DNA of 10,232 bases, taken from Dehalococcoidia bacterium (GTDB lineage Bacteria > Chloroflexota > Dehalococcoidia > Lucifugimonadales > UBA3495). The stretch is taken from contig JAJDXU010000181.1 in the NCBI GenBank assembly GCA_022823105.1, positions 1 to 10,232 on the forward strand. Reading direction: 5' to 3'. The translations under genes and the position numbers were made by a program. The notes beneath the pieces were generated by a model. That model was not told the DNA's origin. It saw only the letters and a list, made by a program, of their open reading frames with translations, and did no database searches. Every line of letters starts with the position of its first letter. Position 1 is the first letter of the stretch. Below are positions 1 through 6,237 of the stretch, piece by piece.

Positions 1-851
1 AGGTTCTGGTTCACGTAGATGTCGCCGTGGGAGTCAACCCACACGGCGTGGGCGCCATTGCCCCATCCGGCGTCCCTGGGGCTGCCCCAGCGCGCCAGCA
101 CGTTGCCCTCTATGTCCAGGATGGACATGAAACCGTCCAGCTCCGGCACATAAACTGCCAAATCGTCGTCGATGTAGATGTCGCACGGCCGCGCCAGATC
201 CGTCCACTGCTCCAGGAAGTTGCCCTCGGAGTCGAAGATCTGCATGCGGTTGTTCTCGCGGTCCGCGACGAACACCCGCCCGTCCGTGTGTACCCAGACG
301 CCGTGAGGGACGTGGAACTGGCCGGGCTCAGTCTTCCCCGGCTCGCCCCAGGAATCCACCAACTCGCCGTCGGGGGTGAAACGGTGCACCCTAGCGTTGC
401 CGTAGCCGTCGGAGATGTACAACAGGCCATCCGGGGAAATGGCGATGTCGCTGGGGCGGTTGAACGGCCCGGCCGCCCGGACCGCCGGGTCGCTGTAGTT
501 GCCCGACCAGCCGGTGTCCGAGGGCTGGTCCCACTCGCCCATGGTCATCAGCAGGTTGCCGCTGGGGTCGTACTTGAGGACCACGTGGCTGTTCTTGACC
601 GGCAGATAGAGGTTCTCGTCGTCGTCGATGAACATGCCGTGGGCGTCGGTGAGGACGCCCTCGCCCCAGGAGGCGAGATAGTTGCCGTCCCGATCCAGGA
701 CGATCAGCGGGTGTTCGCCGCGGTTGAAGAGATACACCCGGTCCTCGGAGTCGGTGACGATGGCCGTCTGTCCCAGCTCCCAGCCCTCGGGCAGCTTCTC
801 CCAATTCTCGACCTGCTCATATGTGTACTTGCCACTGCCGACGGTGGTCAT
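1..851 (-). CDS. NHL-repeat beta-propeller protein (peptidyl-alpha-hydroxyglycine lyase-like), 3' end cut by window edge
   Basis: The frame is open for 283 codons from ATG at 851 to the window edge, with no stop. An AGGAGGTGA Shine-Dalgarno lies just upstream (about 856-864) and fixes the start. NHL-type blades repeat along the protein: RVYLFNRGEHPLIVLDRDGN (about 38-57), NSHVVLKYDPSGN (87-99), LLYISDGYGNARVHRFTPDG (143-162) and RVFVADRENNRMQIFDSEG (192-210). Each is followed by a W-G or similar turn. The FNRGEHP, SDGYGNARVH and ADRENNR signatures are typical of the bacterial NHL group related to the lyase domain of peptidylglycine alpha-amidating enzymes. Such proteins are usually about 300 residues, so only a short C-terminus is probably missing. 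I see no signal peptide. Substrate and reaction are unknown; amidating-lyase activity is only a family resemblance. A 207-bp gap separates it from the upstream HTH gene, so it may be its own transcript. A hairpin (873-887) lies in its leader. Confidence 0.88.
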   Translation of the reverse strand, partial: MTTVGSGKYTYEQVENWEKLPEGWELGQTAIVTDSEDRVYLFNRGEHPLIVLDRDGNYLASWGEGVLTDAHGMFIDDDENLYLPVKNSHVVLKYDPSGNLLMTMGEWDQPSDTGWSGNYSDPAVRAAGPFNRPSDIAISPDGLLYISDGYGNARVHRFTPDGELVDSWGEPGKTEPGQFHVPHGVWVHTDGRVFVADRENNRMQIFDSEGNFLEQWTDLARPCDIYIDDDLAVYVPELDGFMSILDIEGNVLARWGSPRDAGWGNGAHAVWVDSHGDIYVNQN

Positions 852-1058
852 GTCGTCACCTCCTCGCTTGCGCCGGGTTACACCCGGGGAGCCGGTTGTT
901 GGTCACTTTAGGGCTTTTTGCAAAGTTGAATAAGTTGATCCCATGGACGGCTGCGATGCACTCCCAATCGGACGGCGAGCAATTGCCTCTGGTAGCAACC
1001 GGGCGTGTGCGGATGGCCGCTCAGTTAAGGTTCACACGATGGCTTTCATCGCACCACC

Positions 1059-1781
1059 TCACCGTGACAGACGGCCTGAGCGGTCAAAGCCGGCGGCAAC
1101 TGGGACCCACTTACCGCCGCCGAAAATGGTCCACTTGAGTATCCGTTGGTCTTCCCAATCAATTATCCGTTCTCTGTCGCCGGGATTAACCCGATATGCG
1201 CTGAGCGTCCGGTCTTGAACGTCTTTGGCATTGCGCCGATTTTTGAACTTGGCAGCAAAGTGAAGATTGTGAGTGGACGCCGCATCAAGATCGGCAATCC
1301 GCCTGCGAAGGTCGTTGGTGATGCCGACTTTTCCCACGGTGCGGTTCTCCTCCGGTACGATCACATAAAGATAATCGGTGCCGGCGATGTCTGTCTGCGT
1401 CCAAGATTTATGTGCGTCAAAGTGGTCTTCGGATTCTCTGACGGATTTTGTCTCGTGTCTCAACTCCGCAATGAGTTGCTCTGGGCATTCGCCAGTGAGC
1501 ATTCTCCGTGCAGCTTTGATGTATCGGGGAGAGACTGCAAAGAAACGGGCCAGGTATTCAGCTTGAGGGTCCACCTTTTCTTCGGGGTGATCAATCATAA
1601 ATTTCGCTGCCGCCACAGCCCGCAGGCTTTCAGGATACAGTCTCTTCACTTTTCCAGGCTGTGCATTGTGAGCCTCGACATTCTCTAAATGGTCGATGGT
1701 AACCTGTATGACGGCTTCCTTTAGGGCCGACTCTTGGTTTGACCTTGTGGATGGATTGGTGTCGATTTTCCGCAGTCCCAT
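1059..1781 (-). CDS. Two-domain protein: ParB/KorB-like HTH plus GIY-YIG/T5orf172-like domain
   Basis: Start is ATG at 1781 with AAGGAA seven bases upstream; the product is 240 residues. The frame stays open further upstream, but that would overlap the selenoprotein gene and lacks a ribosome site. Residues about 50-105 read like the helix-turn-helix of ParB-like proteins: SLRAVAAAKFM, then AEYLARFFAVSPRYIKAARR, then a short helix after ECPEQ. Residues about 137-215 resemble the GIY-YIG superfamily branch called T5orf172/MUG113: YLYVI (137-141), VGKVGITNDLRRRIADLDAA (149-168), then the AKDVQDRTL helix (185-193). Where the superfamily normally has a catalytic Glu this helix offers Asp, so nuclease activity is uncertain. 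The link is by motif only. The gene starts 35 bp after the selenoprotein stop and could be co-transcribed. Its DNA is visibly more AT-rich than its neighbours, which suggests later arrival. It may bind or nick DNA, as in phage or plasmid modules, but its function is unknown. Confidence 0.8.
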   Translation of the reverse strand: MGLRKIDTNPSTRSNQESALKEAVIQVTIDHLENVEAHNAQPGKVKRLYPESLRAVAAAKFMIDHPEEKVDPQAEYLARFFAVSPRYIKAARRMLTGECPEQLIAELRHETKSVRESEDHFDAHKSWTQTDIAGTDYLYVIVPEENRTVGKVGITNDLRRRIADLDAASTHNLHFAAKFKNRRNAKDVQDRTLSAYRVNPGDRERIIDWEDQRILKWTIFGGGKWVPVAAGFDRSGRLSR

Positions 1782-1816
1782 TTGAGTTTCCTTTTGTGCG
1801 AGACAGCAGCATCGCT

Positions 1817-2374
1817 CTAATAAGTCGTCAGCGTATCGATAACCGCCTGCTCCAACTCCCCGGCGCGCACTGCCACCTGATCGGGCGTCAACCCGCCCAG
1901 CGGATGCGGGAAGCCCAAGGGCCGGAAGTCGCCGCGGCCAAAGGTGCGGGCCTGGCGGAAGGCCGAGTTCAGGAACGGGTCGGTGCAGAGCACCACCGTG
2001 GGGATGCCCAGGTTTTCCAGCGTCATTGCGTCGTGCACACTGCACGCGGTGCAGGACCCTCAATCCGCAATCGCGGTCACCACGAAGTCGCACCGGTCGG
2101 AGAGGTCGCTGATGATCTCATCGGCGGCCGGCCGGGAATAGACGAACTTGTCCACGGCGATGATGTCGCCCAGTTCCAGGTCCTTCGCCATCCGCTCGCC
2201 CAGGTTCCGCAGCAGCAGGTCGGCGTTGGCCTTGCGGTTGCCCAGAAAGCCGCCGACCCTGTCGTGCAGCGTGTCCAGGCGGGGCGCGGCCCGCCAGCGC
2301 GACGCCGCGTCCGGGTCGATGGGCAGGGCCAGGCCCAGTTCCCGCATCCGGTCTCGATAGTTCGTTACAGTCAT
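1817..2374 (-). CDS. UGSC-family selenoprotein; in-frame TGA (2060-2062) read as selenocysteine
   Basis: Start is ATG at 2374 with GAGGG (2379-2383) four bases upstream; stop is TAG at 1817-1819. The frame holds one internal TGA, codon 105, in the context VTAIAD-U-GSCTACSVHDAM. Coding style continues unbroken on both sides: RVGGFLGNRKANADLLL and GDIIAVDKFVYSRPAADEI before it, GIPTVVLCTDPFLNSAFRQA and LGFPHPLGGLTPDQV after it. The U-G-S-C motif, followed by a SVHD helix and a GIPTV strand, matches what I know as the UGSC family of (seleno)proteins, in which Cys can replace Sec. The local pattern is Sec105-x-x-Cys108-x-x-Cys111, a redox-type arrangement like the UxxCxxC motif reported for glycine and proline reductase selenoproteins. 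No signal peptide, so probably cytoplasmic. The reaction is unknown; a thiol/selenol redox or reductive chemistry role is inferred. It follows the 343-residue partner gene on the same strand. An annotation that stops at the TGA would yield a 104-residue fragment and a spurious 73-residue downstream gene. Confidence 0.87.
2029..2048 (-). promoter_or_regulatory. Bacterial SECIS hairpin for the UGSC selenoprotein
   Basis: Directly after the UGA the mRNA can form a six-pair stem CGUGCA/UGCACG closing a GUG loop (core 2032-2046). It is extended by two more pairs across one bulged A. Counting the U of UGA as 1, the apical loop is G23-U24-G25. Bacterial SECIS elements lie within the coding region just downstream of the UGA and need a G near the start of a small apical loop. 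In E. coli fdhF the SelB-contacting bases are also G23 and U24, and its 3' arm UGCAC matches the bases here at 26-30. The structure is read by eye; SelB binding is inferred. Confidence 0.72.
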
Positions 2375-2423
2375 CGTTCCCTCTTTTGTTCGGCAGGTTG
2401 TGTAGCAATTCAAGCGGTTTTCT

Positions 2424-2455
2424 CGGTAGGGGCGAATAATTATTCGCCCCTACCG
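2424..2455. repeat. Perfect 32-bp palindrome (REP-like) between partner gene and selenoprotein gene
   Basis: The left arm CGGTAGGGGCGAATAA is followed without a spacer by its exact reverse complement. The inner GGGGCGAAT/ATTCGCCCC is shared with the hairpins at 10108-10129 and 10172-10193. It lies in the 136-bp gap between the 343-residue gene and the selenoprotein gene, so in RNA it could be a processing or stability hairpin. It lacks a following U-run, so it does not look like a standard terminator. Such palindromes are dispersed in many environmental genomes. Confidence 0.9.
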
Positions 2456-2510
2456 GCACCGACAACGGCATTTGTCAGATCAAACCACCTGAAAGGTCAA
2501 TACAATCCAA

Positions 2511-3542
2511 TCAACGTTCGATCTTTCGCGTGACCCGCTGCGAGCCCCAGCCGGGCAGGTAAACCGAATGGGGGCCTCCGGCGCCGCCGGCCACGAATAT
2601 GTTGATGCGCTCCGGGGCGCGCACCACCGGCACCATCTGGTCGTCATCCTCAGCGTCGACGTACCTGGGCCAGAAGTGGCCGCGCCGCGAGTCGCCCTGG
2701 GGCGGCCCGCCCTGCCGGATTTTGCTGACCGGCTTGCGGGCGTGCTCGTAGAGGAACTGGCGGATGTCCCGTTTGTTCCAGCCGTCGCGGTGGAGAAACT
2801 TGGCGTGCTCGGGCCCAATGACCACGAACGTGTCGCCCATCACGTACATCTGCACGTTGCCCAGCGTGCACATGGTGTCGGCCAGCACGGTCAGGAAGTT
2901 CCGCGAGTGGGAGGCATGGTACATGATGTTGTGCGGCGCCTCCGCCGGGAACACCGACACCGTGCTGTCGGTCGGAGCGAAGCCCAGCTCGACGTGCATC
3001 GGCTCCCACGGGTTCGCGTCCTCGTCCTCAGCCACGCAGTAGGTGTACGCTCCCGGATGGCCGAAGGTGGCCTTGTTGGTCTCGCCGGGTATCGCGCCGC
3101 CCAGGTTGAGCAGGGCCAGCTTGACCGCGCGGCCGATGGTGGCGTTGGCCCGCCAGCCGGAGCCGAAGCAGTTGTACCCGCCGTTGATGTCCAGTTCCTT
3201 GACGATGGGGCCGTTGATGATCAGCAGCGGAGTGTGGATGCCGGTGGAGCACATCACGCCCCGCAGGTTGAACCGCTCGTCCATCATCGCTTCCAGGGCG
3301 GTGATGACCACCGGCATGTGCTCCGGCACGCAGCCCGCCATGACCGCGTTCACCGCGATGCGCTCGACGGTGGCCCGCCCGCCCAGGGGCGGCAGTTCCG
3401 CGATGAGTTCGTCGCCGCCGCGTCCGGTGATCTCCACGAACCGGCGTACCAGGTCTTCGGACGGCGGAACGACCGGCAGACCATCCGTCCACCCGGTCTT
3501 GAACATCAACTCGATGGCATCAGTAACGTCGGTAGCAAGCAT
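2511..3542 (-). CDS. Conserved protein of unknown function, probable partner of the UGSC selenoprotein
   Basis: The 343-residue frame runs from ATG at 3542 to TGA at 2511-2513. The ribosome site is weak (GGGCCGAG just upstream), so the start is less certain; ATG at residue 13 would cut into the conserved TGWTDGLPVVPP block (16-27). Other blocks that look conserved are AVNAVMAGCVPEHMPVVI (63-80), GVMCSTGIHTPLLIINGP (95-112), NCFGSGWRANATIGRA (124-139), KATFGHPGAYTYCVAEDED (157-175), NPWEPMHVELGFAP (177-190) and INIFVAGGAGGPHSVYLPGW (313-332). It has five cysteines (71, 98, 125, 169, 225), no signal peptide and no membrane segment. I recognise the family as one often seen in Chloroflexota, Actinobacteria and Proteobacteria, sometimes near UGSC proteins, without an assigned function; that recollection needs a search. 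Being upstream on the same strand suggests a joint complex or pathway. Confidence 0.85.
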   Translation of the reverse strand: MLATDVTDAIELMFKTGWTDGLPVVPPSEDLVRRFVEITGRGGDELIAELPPLGGRATVERIAVNAVMAGCVPEHMPVVITALEAMMDERFNLRGVMCSTGIHTPLLIINGPIVKELDINGGYNCFGSGWRANATIGRAVKLALLNLGGAIPGETNKATFGHPGAYTYCVAEDEDANPWEPMHVELGFAPTDSTVSVFPAEAPHNIMYHASHSRNFLTVLADTMCTLGNVQMYVMGDTFVVIGPEHAKFLHRDGWNKRDIRQFLYEHARKPVSKIRQGGPPQGDSRRGHFWPRYVDAEDDDQMVPVVRAPERINIFVAGGAGGPHSVYLPGWGSQRVTRKIER

Positions 3543-3795
3543 TCTCGGCCCATACGTCAGGTTGGATTTCCCGGAATTCGGCGCAGGCGAGTGTAAGTCT
3601 CGCCCATAGCGCTGTCAACGCGACGCCTGCCGGCGGCCAGGGCTTTTCTATTCTCCAGGAAAACCCCTCTCTGCCCTTTCCCACTGCCAGTGACATTTTC
3701 CCCTTTCCTCCACCCTGCACCCATCGTTACCATAGTTAACCGGCGCCTCAAATCTGTCCCGCCGCCGTCCCCCGCGCCATCCCGATGCCCACGTC

Positions 3796-3825
3796 CAAAC
3801 ACCGAACTCCCAAACACCGAACTCC
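3796..3825. repeat. 15-bp tandem duplication
   Basis: The unit CAAACACCGAACTCC occurs twice head to tail with no mismatch. A third, degenerate copy follows at 3826-3840 (CAGACGCCGCTCCCC). The unit is a multiple of three, but no credible gene spans it. Confidence 0.9.
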
Positions 3826-3891
3826 CAGACGCCGCTCCCCCAAATCCCTCTCACCGGCCCGCCCAAACCACCAATATCGCCCCCAAAACCG

Positions 3892-3915
3892 CCCTCCCCG
3901 CCCCCATTTGCCCCC
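3892..3915 (-). other. G-quadruplex-type motif on the minus strand
   Basis: On the plus strand four C-runs (3, 4, 5 and 5 bases) are separated by 1, 1 and 5 bases. The minus strand therefore reads G5-N5-G5-N-G4-N-G3, which fits the usual G3+N1-7 rule. It sits upstream of the minus-strand partner/selenoprotein genes and the plus-strand dehydrogenase. Folding in vivo is not shown. Confidence 0.6.
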
Positions 3916-3940
3916 ACAATCCACCCCAACGCCCTACTCA

Positions 3941-3970
3941 AATTAACGGAAATGAGCGGAAATGAGCGGA
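3941..3970. repeat. 10-bp tandem repeat, three copies
   Basis: AATTAACGGA is followed by two identical copies of AATGAGCGGA. The period is about one helical turn, as for a repeated protein-binding site, but no binding protein can be named. Confidence 0.8.
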
Positions 3971-4038
3971 AAATCCATTAATCCTGCCCAACTTTCCCAA
4001 TAAGATGATTCGGCTGGCAGGTCGGCCCGGGCCTTCCG

Positions 4039-4070
4039 GTGAAGGCGCGCTCCTGTGAAGGCGTGTTCCT
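4039..4070. repeat. 16-bp tandem duplication upstream of the dehydrogenase
   Basis: GTGAAGGCGCGCTCCT is followed directly by GTGAAGGCGTGTTCCT, with two differences. It ends 20 bp before the GTG start of the dehydrogenase, so it lies in or near the mRNA leader. Confidence 0.8.
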
Positions 4071-4090
4071 GCAAATGAAAAGGTGTTGCT

Positions 4091-4960
4091 GTGAATAATC
4101 CAATGCAGGGAAAAATCTGTCTCATCACCGGCGGCAGCGACGGCATCGGCTACGCGGCCTCCCGCGAACTGGCCCGTATGGGCGCCCGGGTGATCATCGT
4201 GGGCCGCAACGCCGCCAAGACCGACGCTGCGGCGCAGCGGATCATCGCCGATACGGATAACCCGTCGGTGGAGTACCTGTTGGCCGACCTTTCGTCCCAG
4301 CGCGAGGTGCGTCGCGTCGCCGCCGAAGCGATGGAACTGGCGCCCCATCTGGACGTGCTGCTGAACAACGCCGGGGCCATCTTCCTCTCCGACCGGCGCA
4401 GCGCCGACGGTTTCGAGATGACCTTCGCGCTGAACCACCTGAGCTACTTCCTGCTGACCGGCCTGCTGCTCGAACACCTGCGGAAAGCGCCGCGGGCCCG
4501 GATCATCAACGTATCCTCCTGTGCGCACGAATCGCCGGGCAGGTTCCGGCTCGAAGACCTGCCCAGGCCCTCAGGCAATGGGGGATATCCGGCCTACAAA
4601 CGCTCCAAGCTCTGCAACATCCTGTTCACCTACGAGCTGGCGCGGCGTCTGGAGGGCGAGAACATCACGGCCAATGCCCTGCATCCCGGGCTGGTGCGGA
4701 CCAACATCGCACGCAACAACGGGTTGCTGGGACGCGTGGTCAACATGTTCATCGGAGTTCGCGGCATTGCCCCTGACCGGGGAGCGGAAACGCCGGTGTA
4801 CCTGGCCGCATCGCCTGAGGTGGAAGGTGTGAGCGGCAAATATTTCGTGGACCGCCGCCCGGCGCCGTCCTCCGGCGCCAGTTACGACGCAGAACTGGCT
4901 GCCAGGCTGTGGGATATGAGCGCGTCCCTCACCGCCGCTGGCGGTCCACCGGCCCGCTGA
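4091..4960 (+). CDS. Short-chain dehydrogenase/reductase, retinol dehydrogenase-like
   Basis: The product is 289 residues, a normal length for classical or slightly extended SDRs. I chose the GTG at 4091 because AAAAGGTG lies about five bases upstream; the in-frame ATG at 4103 has no ribosome site but would keep every motif. The Rossmann cofactor motif is TGGSDGIG (13-20). Other SDR marks are DLSS (66-69), NNAG (92-95), the active-site Asn115, the catalytic Ser in NVSS (140-143), Tyr169-x-x-x-Lys173 and the HPG loop (198-200). The sequence around YKRSKLCNILFTYELARRL resembles the RDH11-14/WWOX-type branch. It likely performs NAD(P)(H)-dependent oxidation or reduction of an alcohol or carbonyl; GRN after the second strand (38-40) favours NADP(H). 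The true substrate cannot be read from sequence. Cytosolic, and transcribed alone, convergent with the exonuclease gene. Confidence 0.93.
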   Translation: MNNPMQGKICLITGGSDGIGYAASRELARMGARVIIVGRNAAKTDAAAQRIIADTDNPSVEYLLADLSSQREVRRVAAEAMELAPHLDVLLNNAGAIFLSDRRSADGFEMTFALNHLSYFLLTGLLLEHLRKAPRARIINVSSCAHESPGRFRLEDLPRPSGNGGYPAYKRSKLCNILFTYELARRLEGENITANALHPGLVRTNIARNNGLLGRVVNMFIGVRGIAPDRGAETPVYLAASPEVEGVSGKYFVDRRPAPSSGASYDAELAARLWDMSASLTAAGGPPAR

Positions 4961-5013
4961 TCGGCTCCCCGCCCCGCCGGCCCGGCGTCCCCGGCTCGAC
5001 CTGCCCACGCCAT

Positions 5014-5030
5014 GTCGCCCTCGCGGCGAC
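5014..5030. terminator. Weak hairpin between convergent genes
   Basis: GTCGCC (5014-5019), a CTCGC loop and GGCGAC (5025-5030) form a six-pair stem in the 102-bp gap between the convergent dehydrogenase and exonuclease genes. There is no U-run on either side, so an intrinsic terminator is only a guess from position. Confidence 0.25.
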
Positions 5031-5062
5031 CCGCGTCAACACCCTGATCCTGATAGGCAAGC

Positions 5063-5830
5063 TCAGGAAATTTCGATGCCGACGGGGCAGTGATCTGACC
5101 CCATCACGTCGGGCAGTATGAAGGCATCGGTCAGGTTGGAGGCGAAATCGCTGTCGGTGAAGAAGTAGTCGATGCGCCAGCCCACGTTCCGTGCCCGCGC
5201 GCGGGTCATCTGGTCCCAATAGCTGTAGTTGCCAGGTTCCTGGTTGAACCGGCGGAAGGTGTCGACGTAGCCGTGTTCAAGGAAGGTGTCCATCCAGGCC
5301 CGTTCCTCCGGGAGGAAGCCGGAAACCTTCTCGTTCTCCTTGGGCCGCGCCAGGTCGATTTCCTTGTGGGCGGTATTCACGTCGCCGCACGCGATCACAC
5401 TTCGGCCTTCCCGTCGCAGCCGATCCACGTATTCCAGGAAGGCGTCGTAGAACTCCATCTTGTAACGCAGACGTTCAGCGGACCGCTTGCCGTTGGGGAA
5501 ATAGATGCCCAGGAACACGAAATCGTCGAAGTCTGCGACGATGGTTCGCCCCTCGCTGTCGAACCGCTCAACGCCCAGGCCGAAACTGACGCTGCGGGGT
5601 TCATGTCCTTCGCGGGTGTAGAGGCCCACGCCGCTGTAGCCCTTGCGCTCAGGAGTGGTGAACCAGTTGGAATAACCCTCCACCTGCTTCAGTGCGGTGG
5701 GCAACTGGGACTCGTGGGCCTTGGTTTCCTGGAGGCAAAGCACGTCGGGCTGTTCCTCCTGAAACCACTCGAGGAATCCCTTCCTGTGAGCCGCCCGAAT
5801 GCCGTTGACGTTCCACGAAATCAGCCTCAT
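5063..5830 (-). CDS. xth: Exodeoxyribonuclease III (AP endonuclease family 1)
   Basis: This DNA repair nuclease cleaves at abasic sites and removes 3' blocking groups or 3' nucleotides from duplex DNA with Mg2+. The 255-residue product from ATG at 5830 starts MRLISWNVNGIRA, the family's usual N-terminus; a GTG at 5851 would add seven residues not seen in homologues. All catalytic blocks of the endonuclease/exonuclease/phosphatase fold are present: Asn7 (WNVNG), Glu35 in LQETK, YSGVGLYTR (65-73), Tyr110, GDVN with Asp150 and Asn152, the AHKEIDLARPKEN loop (154-166), the WRIDYFF strand (218-224) and Asp246-His247 in SDHCPV. Length and motif spacing match ExoIII of about 255-268 residues. It is cytoplasmic, is not clearly in an operon, and converges with the dehydrogenase. 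Nothing looks broken. Confidence 0.96.
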   Translation of the reverse strand: MRLISWNVNGIRAAHRKGFLEWFQEEQPDVLCLQETKAHESQLPTALKQVEGYSNWFTTPERKGYSGVGLYTREGHEPRSVSFGLGVERFDSEGRTIVADFDDFVFLGIYFPNGKRSAERLRYKMEFYDAFLEYVDRLRREGRSVIACGDVNTAHKEIDLARPKENEKVSGFLPEERAWMDTFLEHGYVDTFRRFNQEPGNYSYWDQMTRARARNVGWRIDYFFTDSDFASNLTDAFILPDVMGSDHCPVGIEIS

Positions 5831-5890
5831 GCTCTCTGCCCTCAGCCACACCCTCCCGCAGGGAGGTGGGGAAATTACCCTCCGCGCCCG

Positions 5891-5896
5891 ATTCTA
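5891..5896 (-). promoter_or_regulatory. Possible extended -10 element for the exonuclease III gene
   Basis: The minus strand reads TGCTAGAAT, an extended -10 form (TG-N-TAGAAT). It sits about 60 bases upstream of the ATG at 5830. No good -35 box is visible at the usual distance, which extended -10 promoters can tolerate. Assigned by eye. Confidence 0.35.
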
Positions 5897-6083
5897 GCAC
5901 AGGCGACGGGCTGCATTTGACCCGCGGGAGTAGGATAACCGTCGCGCCTTGATTTCAAAGACGGTTGCTTTGCTCTGGGCGGCTGAGGACGTCGCTGCCG
6001 AAAGCAGGCAGCTCGGCATTCGGCCCGATGAAATCGTGTCAACCCAACTGAATCCCGTTCATCCATGTCAAGGTAACCCCGTC

Positions 6084-6112
6084 TGGAATTCCCGCCCCTA
6101 TTAAAGTATGAT
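6084..6112 (+). promoter_or_regulatory. Tentative promoter for the DUF1800-NHL-DUF1501 genes
   Basis: TATGAT (6107-6112) is a good -10 hexamer. At 17 bp spacing the -35 position reads TGGAAT (6084-6089), which matches TTGACA at only three bases. It would give a leader of roughly 120 bases before the ATG at 6238. Confidence 0.3.
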
Positions 6113-6237
6113 GGCGGCAACCTGCCGCAAGCGCGGCGGTGTATTGCTGAAATTGACGGCCGTCCGGTGATGGGCGATGCGATCATCACCGGCGCGCGTT
6201 CCTTAAATAACCTGCGATGCAATCGGAGGGCAGAGAT

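Larger units (their letters stand above)
3543..4090. other. 548-bp gene-free divergent intergenic region with low-complexity repeats
   Basis: No reading frame here has both a plausible ribosome site and protein-like composition. The region lies between the divergent 343-residue gene (minus) and the dehydrogenase gene (plus), so it must hold promoters for both, though I cannot pick convincing -35/-10 pairs. From about 3760 to 3935 the plus strand is very C-rich and almost free of G. It also carries three separate tandem repeats (15, 10 and 16 bp units, listed individually). The composition is unlike coding DNA of the neighbours. Confidence 0.7.
5831..6237. other. 407-bp intergenic region between divergent xth and DUF1800 genes
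   Basis: I see no gene here. The region holds the leader of the exonuclease gene, a 7-bp inverted repeat AACCGTC/GACGGTT (5937-5943 and 5960-5966) around a 16-base spacer, and two weak promoter candidates. A ribosome site GGAGGG (6225-6230) serves the DUF1800 start. Confidence 0.6.

Noticed and set aside
27..911. 294-residue plus-strand open frame
   Set aside because: It is antisense to the NHL gene, and its composition (Val/Asp/His-rich) is that of a shadow of a GC-rich gene.
2060..2062. TGA as a true stop, making 1817-2374 a nonsense pseudogene or two genes
   Set aside because: The codon lies exactly at the Sec position of U-G-S-C, a SECIS-type hairpin follows, frame and sequence quality are intact on both sides, and the downstream part has no ribosome site of its own.
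1059..2093. 344-residue minus-strand reading with an upstream start
   Set aside because: The first 104 residues are the selenoprotein gene in another frame; AAGGAA before the ATG at 1781 gives a clean 240-residue start.
2568..3596. 342-residue plus-strand open frame
   Set aside because: It is antisense to the 343-residue conserved protein; no ribosome site or domain was seen.
5831..5851. GTG start at 5851 for exonuclease III
   Set aside because: It adds seven residues before the MRLISWNVNG start that is typical of the family.
6217..6237. Upstream ATG start of the DUF1800 gene
   Set aside because: It would make the GGAGGG ribosome site part of the coding sequence and has no such site before it.
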